Shown here in pieces: positions 7,308 through 14,343 of a DNA stretch of 53,553 nucleotides. Made by a program: the position numbers and the translations under genes. The stretch is from Burkholderiaceae bacterium. GTDB taxonomy: Bacteria; Pseudomonadota; Gammaproteobacteria; Burkholderiales; Burkholderiaceae_C. Each line of letters starts with the position of its first letter. The stretch's first letter is position 1. The stretch spans positions 1 through 53,553 of the forward strand of contig JAEUOY010000104.1 in assembly GCA_016790515.1 (NCBI GenBank), given 5' to 3'. The notes under the pieces were generated by a model. It was not told where the DNA came from. It saw only the letters and a program-made list of their open reading frames with translations, and searched no databases.

Positions 7308-8297
7308 ATGACATCGACGTCGCAGCCCAGATTCGTCGTGCCGAAGCCGTCACACGGGCCGGTCCGGATGGGAGCGATCGTCGGTTCGACCTGGGGCTGG
7401 GCCCTGCTGACGGTCGTCCTGCTGTGCACGGCCCTCGCGCCGGCACGCGCCGATACCGACCTGCCGACCAAGTTCAGCAACATCGGCACGGTGGGCAACA
7501 CACGACACAACCTGAGCCAGCGGCAGACCTCCGGCGGCGGCCCGTCGGGACAGACGATGGACTCGTTCCGCAACGACTACACCGAGGTCTGCGTCTACTG
7601 CCACACCCCGCACGGCGCGAACCGGACGACCGCCGCGCCGCTGTGGAACCGCACGATGAAGGCCACCACCTACCAGACCTACGACCTGCTGGCCACCGCC
7701 AGCCTGACGCAGCCGGTGACGCAGCCCGGGATGAACTCGCTGACCTGCCTGTCCTGCCACGATGGCCAGACCGCCGTCGACTCGATCATCAACATGCCGG
7801 GTTCGGGTCGTTTCCTGGCAACCCAGGAGACGTCGGAGAACGCCGCGTTCCTGAACAGCTGGAACAACAGCCGCGGCCCCGATGCGACGGTGCATGCCCG
7901 GATGGCGCCCACCGAATGCCTGGCCTGCCATTCGTCCGGCGCGGGCATCGTCGGCGCAGGCGCCACCGACTTCACGCTGTTCGCGATCGGCACCGATCTG
8001 CGCAACGACCATCCGGTGGGCATCCGCTACCCCACCACCGCCGGCCCGGGCACCGATTTCAAGGACCCGTCGCGCAAGGAAGCACGTCTGGCCTGGTTCG
8101 ACACCAACGCCAACAGCCGTGCCGATGCCAACGAGATCCGCCTGTACAACACCGGCGACGGCTACGAGGTGGAATGCGCCTCCTGCCACGACCCGCATGG
8201 CGTGTCGCCGTCGGGCGCCGGAGGCGCGTTCAACGCCACCTTCCTGCGGGTCAGCAACGCCGGCAGCGGCGTCTGCCTGACCTGCCACTCGAAGTGA
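7308..8297 (+). CDS. Pentaheme c-type cytochrome, OmcE-like family
   Basis: A 329-residue exported protein with an N-terminal signal (about 22-49). Five CXXCH motifs lie at about C95 (CVYCH), C147 (CLSCH), C204 (CLACH), C290 (CASCH) and C323 (CLTCH, seven residues from the C-terminus). The framework VCVYCHTPHG...PLWNR...CLSCHDG...GTDLRNDHPVGI...CASCHDPHG...VSNAGSGVCLTCH matches the tetraheme protein at 12159 almost motif for motif, with one extra heme inserted. That framework resembles filament-forming OmcE-type cytochromes, so an extracellular electron carrier is plausible. GGAGGGAGGA at 7292-7302 supports the ATG at 7308. It is probably its own transcription unit, ending at the hairpin at 8303. 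Confidence 0.88.
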   Translation: MTSTSQPRFVVPKPSHGPVRMGAIVGSTWGWALLTVVLLCTALAPARADTDLPTKFSNIGTVGNTRHNLSQRQTSGGGPSGQTMDSFRNDYTEVCVYCHTPHGANRTTAAPLWNRTMKATTYQTYDLLATASLTQPVTQPGMNSLTCLSCHDGQTAVDSIINMPGSGRFLATQETSENAAFLNSWNNSRGPDATVHARMAPTECLACHSSGAGIVGAGATDFTLFAIGTDLRNDHPVGIRYPTTAGPGTDFKDPSRKEARLAWFDTNANSRADANEIRLYNTGDGYEVECASCHDPHGVSPSGAGGAFNATFLRVSNAGSGVCLTCHSK

Positions 8298-8302
8298 GCG
8301 TG

Positions 8303-8323
8303 CGCTGAGCGCCGCGCTCAGCG
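8303..8323. terminator. Bidirectional hairpin between convergent cytochrome genes
   Basis: A perfect 9-bp stem (CGCTGAGCG / CGCTCAGCG, 3-base loop) lies between the 3' ends of the plus-strand gene at 7308 and the minus-strand gene at 8318, overlapping the latter's stop. No clear T-tract follows, but position and symmetry suit a shared terminator. Confidence 0.5.
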
Positions 8324-9370
8324 TCGCAGCGCGATCGAATCGCCCGCCGGCCCGGGCGCGAACATCACCCGCTCGACATAGGCGCCGATGGCGTCGATCT
8401 CGGCGGGCTTCAGCACGGCCCGCCAGGCCGGCATCGAGGTGCCCGGCAGTCCGTCGCGGATCACCTGGCGCAGGCGCTGCGGCGGCAGGGTCTGCGCGCT
8501 GTACTGCGTCAGGTCGCGCGCCTTGGGCTCCATGAACTGGCCGATCCAGTTCTTGCCGGTGCCATCGCCGCCGTGGCAGAAGGCGCAATTGGCCTGGAAC
8601 AGCGCCTGGCCCCGCTGCTGCCGGGGCGTCAGCCCCGCGACCTGGGGCACCACCTCGTGCTTGGCGTAGACGCTGGCGCTGGACACCGCATCGACCGGCG
8701 GCGTGTTGGGTTGCCCGGGCTCGAACCCCATGCGCGGATAGGACACCGGCCGCGCGCTCCAGGCCGGGCCCTCGTCGAGCACCCGACCACGGTCGTGGCA
8801 GCTCACGCAGGCCGACAGGTAGAGCCGTCGTCCCTCGCGCTCGCCGGCGCTCAGCGATTCGACCGGGGCGTCCAGCGCCCGCTCGCCCCGCGCGAACGGG
8901 AAGGCCACGGCGAACCTCTGATGCTCCGGCCAGCCGTTCTCGGCCGTGTGATAGGCCGTGTTGGACGCCTTGTCGAGCACGAACTCGCGGGCGACGAAAC
9001 CGGCCACGGCGTCGATCTCGGCATCGCTCAGGATCCCCCCGAACGACTTCATCGCGGTACCGGGCCGGCCCTCACGCACCGCTGCAGCGATGCGATCGCG
9101 TGGCAGTTCGGCCGCCGTTGCGGCGCGGAAGTCACGCGGCTGCGGCGCCAGGTAGCTTGCCGCCAGCGTGCGGGCATCGCCCGAGTAGCCGTGGCAGAAG
9201 TAGCAGCGGAAGTTGTAGACCGCGCGGCCGACTTCGTGCGCATCGACCGCGGCGCCAACGGTCGAAGGTGCCACCGGGCCTGCGGCATCGGCGGTGCGGC
9301 CGACCGAGTCGTAACCCGCGGCGATCAACAGCAGCGCGGTCGCTGCGCCAGCCAACACGGTGCGCGTCAT
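8318..9370 (-). CDS. Three-domain (triheme) class I cytochrome c
   Basis: A 350-residue protein with an N-terminal signal or anchor (about 5-20). Three mono-heme cytochrome c domains follow, with CYFCH (about 56), CVSCH (about 187) and CAFCH (about 257). Downstream methionines in PGTAMKSFGG and PGTSMPAW are the likely distal heme ligands of the first and third domains; the middle one is shorter and less typical. It starts 27 bases after the diheme cytochrome gene at 9398, so both probably share the promoter at 10363. A likely role is a periplasmic electron shuttle to or from the multiheme conduit; the direction cannot be read from sequence. Confidence 0.85.
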   Translation of the reverse strand: MTRTVLAGAATALLLIAAGYDSVGRTADAAGPVAPSTVGAAVDAHEVGRAVYNFRCYFCHGYSGDARTLAASYLAPQPRDFRAATAAELPRDRIAAAVREGRPGTAMKSFGGILSDAEIDAVAGFVAREFVLDKASNTAYHTAENGWPEHQRFAVAFPFARGERALDAPVESLSAGEREGRRLYLSACVSCHDRGRVLDEGPAWSARPVSYPRMGFEPGQPNTPPVDAVSSASVYAKHEVVPQVAGLTPRQQRGQALFQANCAFCHGGDGTGKNWIGQFMEPKARDLTQYSAQTLPPQRLRQVIRDGLPGTSMPAWRAVLKPAEIDAIGAYVERVMFAPGPAGDSIALRR

Positions 9371-9397
9371 CGCCGATGACCCGGTCCGTCGCCGGTT

Positions 9398-10318
9398 TCA
9401 GCGCCTGGCCGCGGCAGCCTGAGCGGCTGGCCGGCCCTGCACGAAAGTCTGGAAGACGTACTCGGCGACGTCGGCGATCTGCTGCGGCGACGACACCTTG
9501 CTCCAGGCGGGCATCTCGCTGCCCAGGCGCCCCTCGCTGATGGCCGCGAACAGCGCCACCCGGTTGAAGCGTGCGCGCGAATCGTCTTCGATGAAGTTGC
9601 GCGGCTTGGGGTTGATGAAGTAGGCCCGGGGCCCGGCGCCGTCGCCTCGGGCACCATGGCAGGTGGCACAGTTGGCCAGATAAAAAGCACCCCCACGCTT
9701 GAAGTCTCCCTTCAGACCGTTGGGGAGGCCGGCCGTCATGTCGACCCGCATGGGGGTGAGAACCGGATTGCCGTTGGCATCGGCCTCGCGCCCTCCGTGG
9801 GCCTGGGTGCCGGAGATCCCCGGCGTGCTGGCGGGGCCGCCCTGGCCCAGCACATAGCGCTGGTACACATGCTCGGCCAGCCGATCGATGTCGGTCTGCG
9901 ACAGCTGGGTCTTCCAGCCGACCATCGCGGTGCCCGGCCGGCCATGGGCAATGGCCAGCGCGATGCGCTCGCGGCTGAGCTCGCGTTTCGATGCCTCGGA
10001 GGTGAAGTCGCGCGGCGTCGTCGACAGCGCGCCGGTGGCCCGGCTCCTGCCGTCGCCCTTGTCGCCATGGCAGACCGAACAGTAGTTGTGGTACAGCACT
10101 GCCGGATCGGGACTGCCGGCCGCGCCGCGCGCGCCGCTCACCTCGGACGCTGGCGCGGCAGCCCTGGCCGGTTGGAGGGCCAGCGTGATGGCCGCCAATG
10201 CCGCCAAAGCCGCCAATGCCATTGGGCCGATCCGGGTCACGGCCGCCAGCCGCCGCGCGCCGCTGGACGCGATGGTGGTCAGCCCGGCCGCCGCGCGGCG
10301 GCGATCGTCAGAGCTCAT
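9398..10318 (-). CDS. Diheme class I cytochrome c
   Basis: A 306-residue exported protein. It has a long N-region, a hydrophobic signal (about 33-52) and two cytochrome c domains with CSVCH (C80) and CATCH (about C213). Probable distal ligands are the methionines in PGTAMVGW and GSEMPAW. The ATG at 10318 is preceded by GAGGA at good spacing; an internal ATG at about residue 33 is the alternative start. It is transcribed divergently from the monoheme cytochrome at 10475, from a strong sigma-54-type promoter (10363-10378), and followed closely by the triheme gene. It is likely a periplasmic carrier. Confidence 0.85.
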   Translation of the reverse strand: MSSDDRRRAAAGLTTIASSGARRLAAVTRIGPMALAALAALAAITLALQPARAAAPASEVSGARGAAGSPDPAVLYHNYCSVCHGDKGDGRSRATGALSTTPRDFTSEASKRELSRERIALAIAHGRPGTAMVGWKTQLSQTDIDRLAEHVYQRYVLGQGGPASTPGISGTQAHGGREADANGNPVLTPMRVDMTAGLPNGLKGDFKRGGAFYLANCATCHGARGDGAGPRAYFINPKPRNFIEDDSRARFNRVALFAAISEGRLGSEMPAWSKVSSPQQIADVAEYVFQTFVQGRPAAQAAAARR

Positions 10319-10362
10319 GCCGAAATCCTCATCGACCTTGGACAGGCCTTCGCCCCATGTGC

Positions 10363-10378
10363 TGCAACTTCCTTGCCA
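10363..10378 (-). promoter_or_regulatory. Sigma-54 promoter for the diheme/triheme cytochrome genes
   Basis: The minus strand reads TGGCAAG-GAAG-TTGCA, matching the RpoN consensus at nearly every conserved base with exact spacing. The predicted start is about 10352, 34 bases before the ATG at 10318. It is back to back with the plus-strand promoter at 10408. Confidence 0.75.
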
Positions 10379-10407
10379 CCGATCGGCCGAGCCCAGGCGC
10401 GCTGCAC

Positions 10408-10423
10408 TGGCATGGGCTTTGCA
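10408..10423 (+). promoter_or_regulatory. Sigma-54 promoter for the monoheme cytochrome and NHL gene
   Basis: TGGCATG-GGCT-TTGCA matches the RpoN consensus at both elements with GG-N10-GC spacing. The predicted start is about 10434, with GGAG at 10463 before the ATG at 10475. It forms a divergent pair with the site at 10363. No clear TTCCCG-type palindrome lies in this short intergenic region. Confidence 0.75.
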
Positions 10424-10474
10424 GCCCGGCGCATGGATACCCCGAACCAACGCACGAAACCTGGAGTGAAGAAG

Positions 10475-10786
10475 ATGACGTTTTCGAAACTGAGACAGGC
10501 CCTTCTCGGATTTGGTGTCGCCACGCTGGCGCTGCCCTTGCTGGCCGCCGATGGCAAGGCGGTCTACGACAAGACCTGTGTCGCCTGCCACGCCTCGGGC
10601 GTGGCCAATGCGCCCAAGCTGGGCGACAAGGCGGCCTGGGCACCCCGCGTGGCGCAGGGCAAGGACGCAATGGTGGCCTCGGTCGTCAAGGGCAAGGGTG
10701 CGATGCCGCCGAAGGCCGGTGCCGCGGACCTGAAGGACGACGACATCAAGGCCGCCGTCGACTTCATGCTGGCCTCGCTCAAGTAG
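10475..10786 (+). CDS. Small monoheme cytochrome c (c5-like)
   Basis: A 103-residue periplasmic cytochrome with a cleavable signal (about 1-25). CVACH lies at C35 and the likely distal methionine in KGAMPPKAG. The pattern KTCVACHASGVANAPKLGDKAAWAPR...DLKDDDIKAAVDFML is that of cytochrome c5-type proteins. The N-terminal domain of the fused protein at 16824 is a close paralog. GGAG 8 bases upstream supports the ATG at 10475; a GTG at 10466 is the alternative. It is followed after 6 bases by the NHL lipoprotein gene. Confidence 0.9.
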   Translation: MTFSKLRQALLGFGVATLALPLLAADGKAVYDKTCVACHASGVANAPKLGDKAAWAPRVAQGKDAMVASVVKGKGAMPPKAGAADLKDDDIKAAVDFMLASLK

Positions 10787-10792
10787 GCCGAC

Positions 10793-11914
10793 ATGGAGTG
10801 GCCGCACGCCCGCAGTCCGGCGCTGACACGGCGCTCGGCGCTGCTGTACCTCACCGTGCTGGCGGGCTGCGCCACGCCGCCACCGGCGCCCGACGCAGCA
10901 CCCGCCCGGGCACTCGTCTTCCCGCCGGCTCCCGACGAACCCCGCTTCGCCTGGGAACGCGTGATCCGTTCCAGCGGCGACATCGTGCCCGACGCGCAAT
11001 CGAGCGAACTGCGGCGCATGGTGACGGGCGAGGAGGTGCGCGGCGAGCCCTTGTCCAAGCCCTATGCGGTGGCGGTGTATCGGGGCCGCATCTTCGTCTC
11101 CGACACGGTCAGCCGCTTCGTGCGCCTGTTCGATGTGCCGCAGGGTCAGCAGCACCGCATCGGCGATGACGAAGGCCCGGGGCAACTGATCAAGCCCACC
11201 GGGCTGGACGTCGATGCGGCCGGCAACCTCTACGTGGCCGACATCGGCGCCAAGGCCGTGCTGGTCTACGGGTCCGATCGCCAGTTCCTGCGCCGCATCG
11301 GCGGCGAGAAGTGGTTCTCGCGCCTGTCCAGCGTCACCGTCGATCCCGCAGGCGCCCGCGTCTATGCCGTCGACCTGGGCGGCGTCAGCAGCGAGCAGCA
11401 CCGGGTGCGGGTGTTCGACGCGGTCAGCGGCGCCCATCTGATGGACATCGGCAAGCGCGGCAGCGGCCCGGGTGAGTTCAACCTGCCACGCGACCTGGCC
11501 ATCGGCATGGGTGGCCGCCTGTACGTGGTCGACGGCGGCAACTTCCGCGTCGTGGTGTTCGACGCATCCGGGCGCTACCTGCAGAGCTTCGGCAGCGTGG
11601 GCAAGCAGTACGGCCAGTTCGCCCGGCCGAAGGAGGTCGCGGTCGACCGCGACGGCAATGTCTATGTCGTCGACGCCGCCTTCGGCAACTTCCAGATCTT
11701 CAATCCCGACGGCGAACTGCTGATGTTCGTCGGCGACCGTTCCGAACGCGACGGGCCGGGCAAGTACATGCTGCCCTCGGGCATCGCGGTGGACGAGGAC
11801 GGCCGCATCTACGTGGTCGACCAGTGGTTCCGCAAGATCGATGTCTACCGACCGGTGGCGTTGACGGCCCACTCGGGCTACCTGGCCCGCCGCCCGACCG
11901 CAGCGGCGAAGTGA
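10793..11914 (+). CDS. NHL-repeat beta-propeller lipoprotein
   Basis: A 373-residue protein with a type II signal ending in LAGC (about residue 26) and a six-bladed-type NHL propeller. Typical blade motifs are IKPTGLDVDAAGNLYVADIG, GSGPGEFNLPRDLAIG, GGNFRVVVFDASGRYLQSFG, GQFARPKEVAVDRDGNVYVVD and LPSGIAVDEDGRIYVVD. It is the closest relative in the window of the 6064 protein, sharing the GxGPGEFNLP and YGQFARP blocks. It lies 6 bases after the monoheme cytochrome gene and is probably cotranscribed from 10408. A scaffold or assembly role at the outer or inner membrane is inferred from the recurrent pairing with cytochromes. Confidence 0.87.
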   Translation: MEWPHARSPALTRRSALLYLTVLAGCATPPPAPDAAPARALVFPPAPDEPRFAWERVIRSSGDIVPDAQSSELRRMVTGEEVRGEPLSKPYAVAVYRGRIFVSDTVSRFVRLFDVPQGQQHRIGDDEGPGQLIKPTGLDVDAAGNLYVADIGAKAVLVYGSDRQFLRRIGGEKWFSRLSSVTVDPAGARVYAVDLGGVSSEQHRVRVFDAVSGAHLMDIGKRGSGPGEFNLPRDLAIGMGGRLYVVDGGNFRVVVFDASGRYLQSFGSVGKQYGQFARPKEVAVDRDGNVYVVDAAFGNFQIFNPDGELLMFVGDRSERDGPGKYMLPSGIAVDEDGRIYVVDQWFRKIDVYRPVALTAHSGYLARRPTAAAK

Positions 11915-11972
11915 CACGCCCGGCCCGCCGGTGTGGGCGCTGGCGCGCCGCGCGGTGAACGCGGGCCCAGGC

Positions 11973-12010
11973 TTCCCGAACGCGGGAACACCGCTTCCAA
12001 CAACCGGGAC
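11973..12010 (+). promoter_or_regulatory. Paired palindromic activator sites upstream of the tetraheme cytochrome
   Basis: TTCCCG-AACG-CGGGAA at 11973-11988 is a perfect inverted repeat, and TTCCAA-CAAC-CGGGAC at 11995-12010 is a weaker copy 22 bp downstream. They lie about 55-90 bases upstream of the -24 element at 12064, a normal enhancer distance for a bacterial enhancer-binding protein. The sites are like those at 7164 and 27675. Confidence 0.65.
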
Positions 12011-12063
12011 CGCGACACGGCACCGGACGGCCCATACCCCGGTGCGGCAGTTCGCGTGATCAA

Positions 12064-12079
12064 TGGCACGCTTTCTGCA
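12064..12079 (+). promoter_or_regulatory. Sigma-54 promoter for the tetraheme cytochrome
   Basis: TGGCACG-CTTT-CTGCA has a perfect -24 element and GG-N10-GC spacing. The predicted start is near 12090, giving a leader of about 70 bases that includes GAGGA at 12146 before the ATG at 12159. With its paired upstream sites this is the best-formed regulatory region in the window. Confidence 0.75.
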
Positions 12080-12158
12080 GAACACCGGTCGTCAAGCGGG
12101 CATTGGGGAGTGCACGACCTGACGACTGTTCAACCAACCTAGATCGAGGACCAACATC

Positions 12159-13049
12159 ATGATGGCATGGCTATCGGGTCGCAGATGGTGGGGGGCGGCG
12201 TCCGCAGGATTGCTGGCGGCAATGCTCCTCGGCTTCGCCGCACCAGCGTCGGCGGGCATCGCCGACACCAAGCACAACCTGGGATCGGGCGCAGGCCCGG
12301 CAGGGCGCAACCAGGTCTCCGACACCGCGGAGATCTGCGTCTTCTGCCACACACCGCACGGCGGCAGCACCGATGCGCCGGTGCCTTTGTGGAACAAGCG
12401 GCTCGGTACCGCGGGCGCGCCTGCCGGCGGCGGCAGCTACACCACCTACGACACGCTGCAGACGCCTTCGCTGGACGGCACGGTGGCCGCGGTGGGTTCG
12501 ATCTCGATGGCCTGCCTGTCGTGCCATGACGGCACCCAGGCGATGGACAACGTGATCAACGCGCCGGGCTCGGGCGGGCTGTTGGCCGACGGCGGTGGCG
12601 TCGACGGCCGGGGTTACACCTGGACCGGCAGCACGGTGAACGCGGCCGGCCGGCTGTCCAGCGGCGTGGCGTTGATCGGCACCGATCTCAGCAACGATCA
12701 CCCGATCGGCATCCAGTACTGTGGCGGTGGACTGAGCGGCAGCGCCGGCACGGTGTCGGGCACCTGCAAGGACACCGACTTCCGGTTGCCGGAGACGCAG
12801 ACCATCAACGGCAACCAGATCTTCTGGGTCGACACCGGCGCCCCTGGCACCAAGCAGCGCACCGACCTGCCGCTGTACCAGCGCAGCACCGGCGGGCTGG
12901 GCCCGATGGTGGAGTGCGCCAGCTGCCACGACCCGCATGTATCCAACAACCAGGCCGGCCCGGCCGGCACCGGCCAGACCGCGGGCGAGACCTTCCTGCG
13001 CATCTCCAACGCGTCGTCGGCGGTCTGCACCGCCTGCCACGTGAAGTAG
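12159..13049 (+). CDS. Tetraheme c-type cytochrome, OmcE-like nanowire candidate
   Basis: A 296-residue exported protein with a signal peptide of about 32 residues. Four CXXCH motifs lie at C60 (CVFCH), C119 (CLSCH), C253 (CASCH) and C290 (CTACH, near the C-terminus). It shows the framework DTKHNL...ICVFCHTPHGG...PLWNK...CLSCHDGTQAMDNVINAPGSG...GTDLSNDHPIGI...CASCHDPHV...CTACHVK. Four hemes, the spacing and the small size match what is known of OmcE-type cytochromes that form extracellular filaments. Two extra cysteines (QYC, GTC) could form a disulfide. It has its own sigma-54 promoter, and a PPIase and barrel candidate follow. The filament function is an inference; the heme count and family framework are seen directly. 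Confidence 0.88.
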   Translation: MMAWLSGRRWWGAASAGLLAAMLLGFAAPASAGIADTKHNLGSGAGPAGRNQVSDTAEICVFCHTPHGGSTDAPVPLWNKRLGTAGAPAGGGSYTTYDTLQTPSLDGTVAAVGSISMACLSCHDGTQAMDNVINAPGSGGLLADGGGVDGRGYTWTGSTVNAAGRLSSGVALIGTDLSNDHPIGIQYCGGGLSGSAGTVSGTCKDTDFRLPETQTINGNQIFWVDTGAPGTKQRTDLPLYQRSTGGLGPMVECASCHDPHVSNNQAGPAGTGQTAGETFLRISNASSAVCTACHVK

Positions 13050-13235
13050 ACGCCTCGACTGGAACTGCCGAACAACCTGCCGCAGAGCAGGACAGCTCTC
13101 GACGGCGCCGGGCCGGCGGACCACGCCGCCCGCGCCGCCGTCGGTCCCACCACCCACGGGCCGCCCATGCGGCCGACCTGAACCCAGCGCTCTGCAGGCC
13201 AGCCGGGCCGCAGCACGCCGAACCCTGCATCCGAC

Positions 13236-14303
13236 ATGCCCAACTCCTCCGGACCCCACCAGCGCCTGGGCAATTTGCTGATATGGGCTGCGATCGGCCT
13301 GACCGGTCGGTCGGCACTGTCGGCCGACGCGCCGGCGCCGGGCGCCGTGCCCGCCGCGGCCGCGCCGGCCCAGGCCGCCCGCAGCGCCACCCCGTTCGCC
13401 GTGGTCGGCGAAACGGTGGTCAGCGGTGCCGACTACCAGCGAGCGCTGGGTGTGGCGATGCGCAAGAAGTACTTCCACGCCAAGCCGCCCGAAGGCGAAT
13501 ACGCGAAGTTCCAGCGCGAGGTGGGCGACGACGTGGTCAACCGCGTGCTGCTGCTGAACGAGGCACGCCGCCGCGGCATCCAGCCCGACCGCGACAAGAT
13601 CAAGGCCACCGTGGCCGGCTACGACGCCCAGTACCAGGGCAGCGCCAACTGGAGCGCCAACCGCGAGCGCATGCTGGCCAACGTGGTGCCGCAACTCGAG
13701 AACGACAGCCTCTACGAACGGCTCGAGAAGCTGGTGCGCCAGGTTCCGCCGCCCAGCGACGCGGTGGCCCGTACCTACTACGAGCAGCACCGTGACCTGT
13801 TCGTCGAGCCCGAGCAGGTCAAGCTGGCGGTGATCCTGCTGAAGGTCGACCCCAGCTCCAGCCAGGCGGTGTGGAACAGCGCGATCGCCGAGGCCAGGAC
13901 CCTGCACCGCAAGCTGCTGGCCGGTGCCGACTTCGGCGAAATGGCGAAGCTGCATTCGGGCGACCGCTCCGCGGCGCGAGGCGGCGAGATGGACTACACC
14001 CATCGCGGCATGCTGCCGGAGGCGGTGCACGGCGTGGTCGACCAGTTGAAGGTCGGCGGCCTGTCCGAGCCGGTGCAATTGCTCGAGGGCGTCGCGATCC
14101 TGCGGCTGGACGGCAGGCGTCCGGCAGTGCAGCGCGAGTTCGAACAGGTCAAGCAGCGCGCCGCCGAACTCTGGCAACGCGACGAGGCCGATGCACGCTG
14201 GCGGAAACTGATCGCCGACCTGCGCCAGGCCACCCCGATCCGCATCGACGAGAGCCACTATGCGCCGCTGCGCGGCTCGGCTGACAAGCCGCGCGCGAGC
14301 TGA
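13236..14303 (+). CDS. Parvulin/SurA-like peptidyl-prolyl isomerase
   Basis: A 355-residue exported protein. It has an N-terminal signal (about 1-30), an Ala/Pro linker, a SurA-N-like helical domain (about 52-170), a PpiC/rotamase-type domain (about 185-290, with VKLAVILLKV, GADFGEMAKLHSGDRSAARGGEMDY and VGGLSEPVQLLEGVAILRL) and a helical tail. This architecture serves periplasmic folding of outer-membrane or exported proteins. Position directly after the tetraheme cytochrome and before the barrel suggests a dedicated chaperone for one or both. No separate promoter is evident in the 186-base gap, so readthrough from 12064 is likely. Confidence 0.85.
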   Translation: MPNSSGPHQRLGNLLIWAAIGLTGRSALSADAPAPGAVPAAAAPAQAARSATPFAVVGETVVSGADYQRALGVAMRKKYFHAKPPEGEYAKFQREVGDDVVNRVLLLNEARRRGIQPDRDKIKATVAGYDAQYQGSANWSANRERMLANVVPQLENDSLYERLEKLVRQVPPPSDAVARTYYEQHRDLFVEPEQVKLAVILLKVDPSSSQAVWNSAIAEARTLHRKLLAGADFGEMAKLHSGDRSAARGGEMDYTHRGMLPEAVHGVVDQLKVGGLSEPVQLLEGVAILRLDGRRPAVQREFEQVKQRAAELWQRDEADARWRKLIADLRQATPIRIDESHYAPLRGSADKPRAS

Positions 14304-14343
14304 GTGCCGCGCCCGGCCCCGAAGCTGGCGCGCCCTGCAGGCC

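Noticed and set aside
9398-12085. 895-residue minus-strand frame extending far beyond the diheme cytochrome
   Set aside because: The part above 10318 is antisense to the monoheme cytochrome and NHL genes and lacks family features; the real gene starts at 10318.
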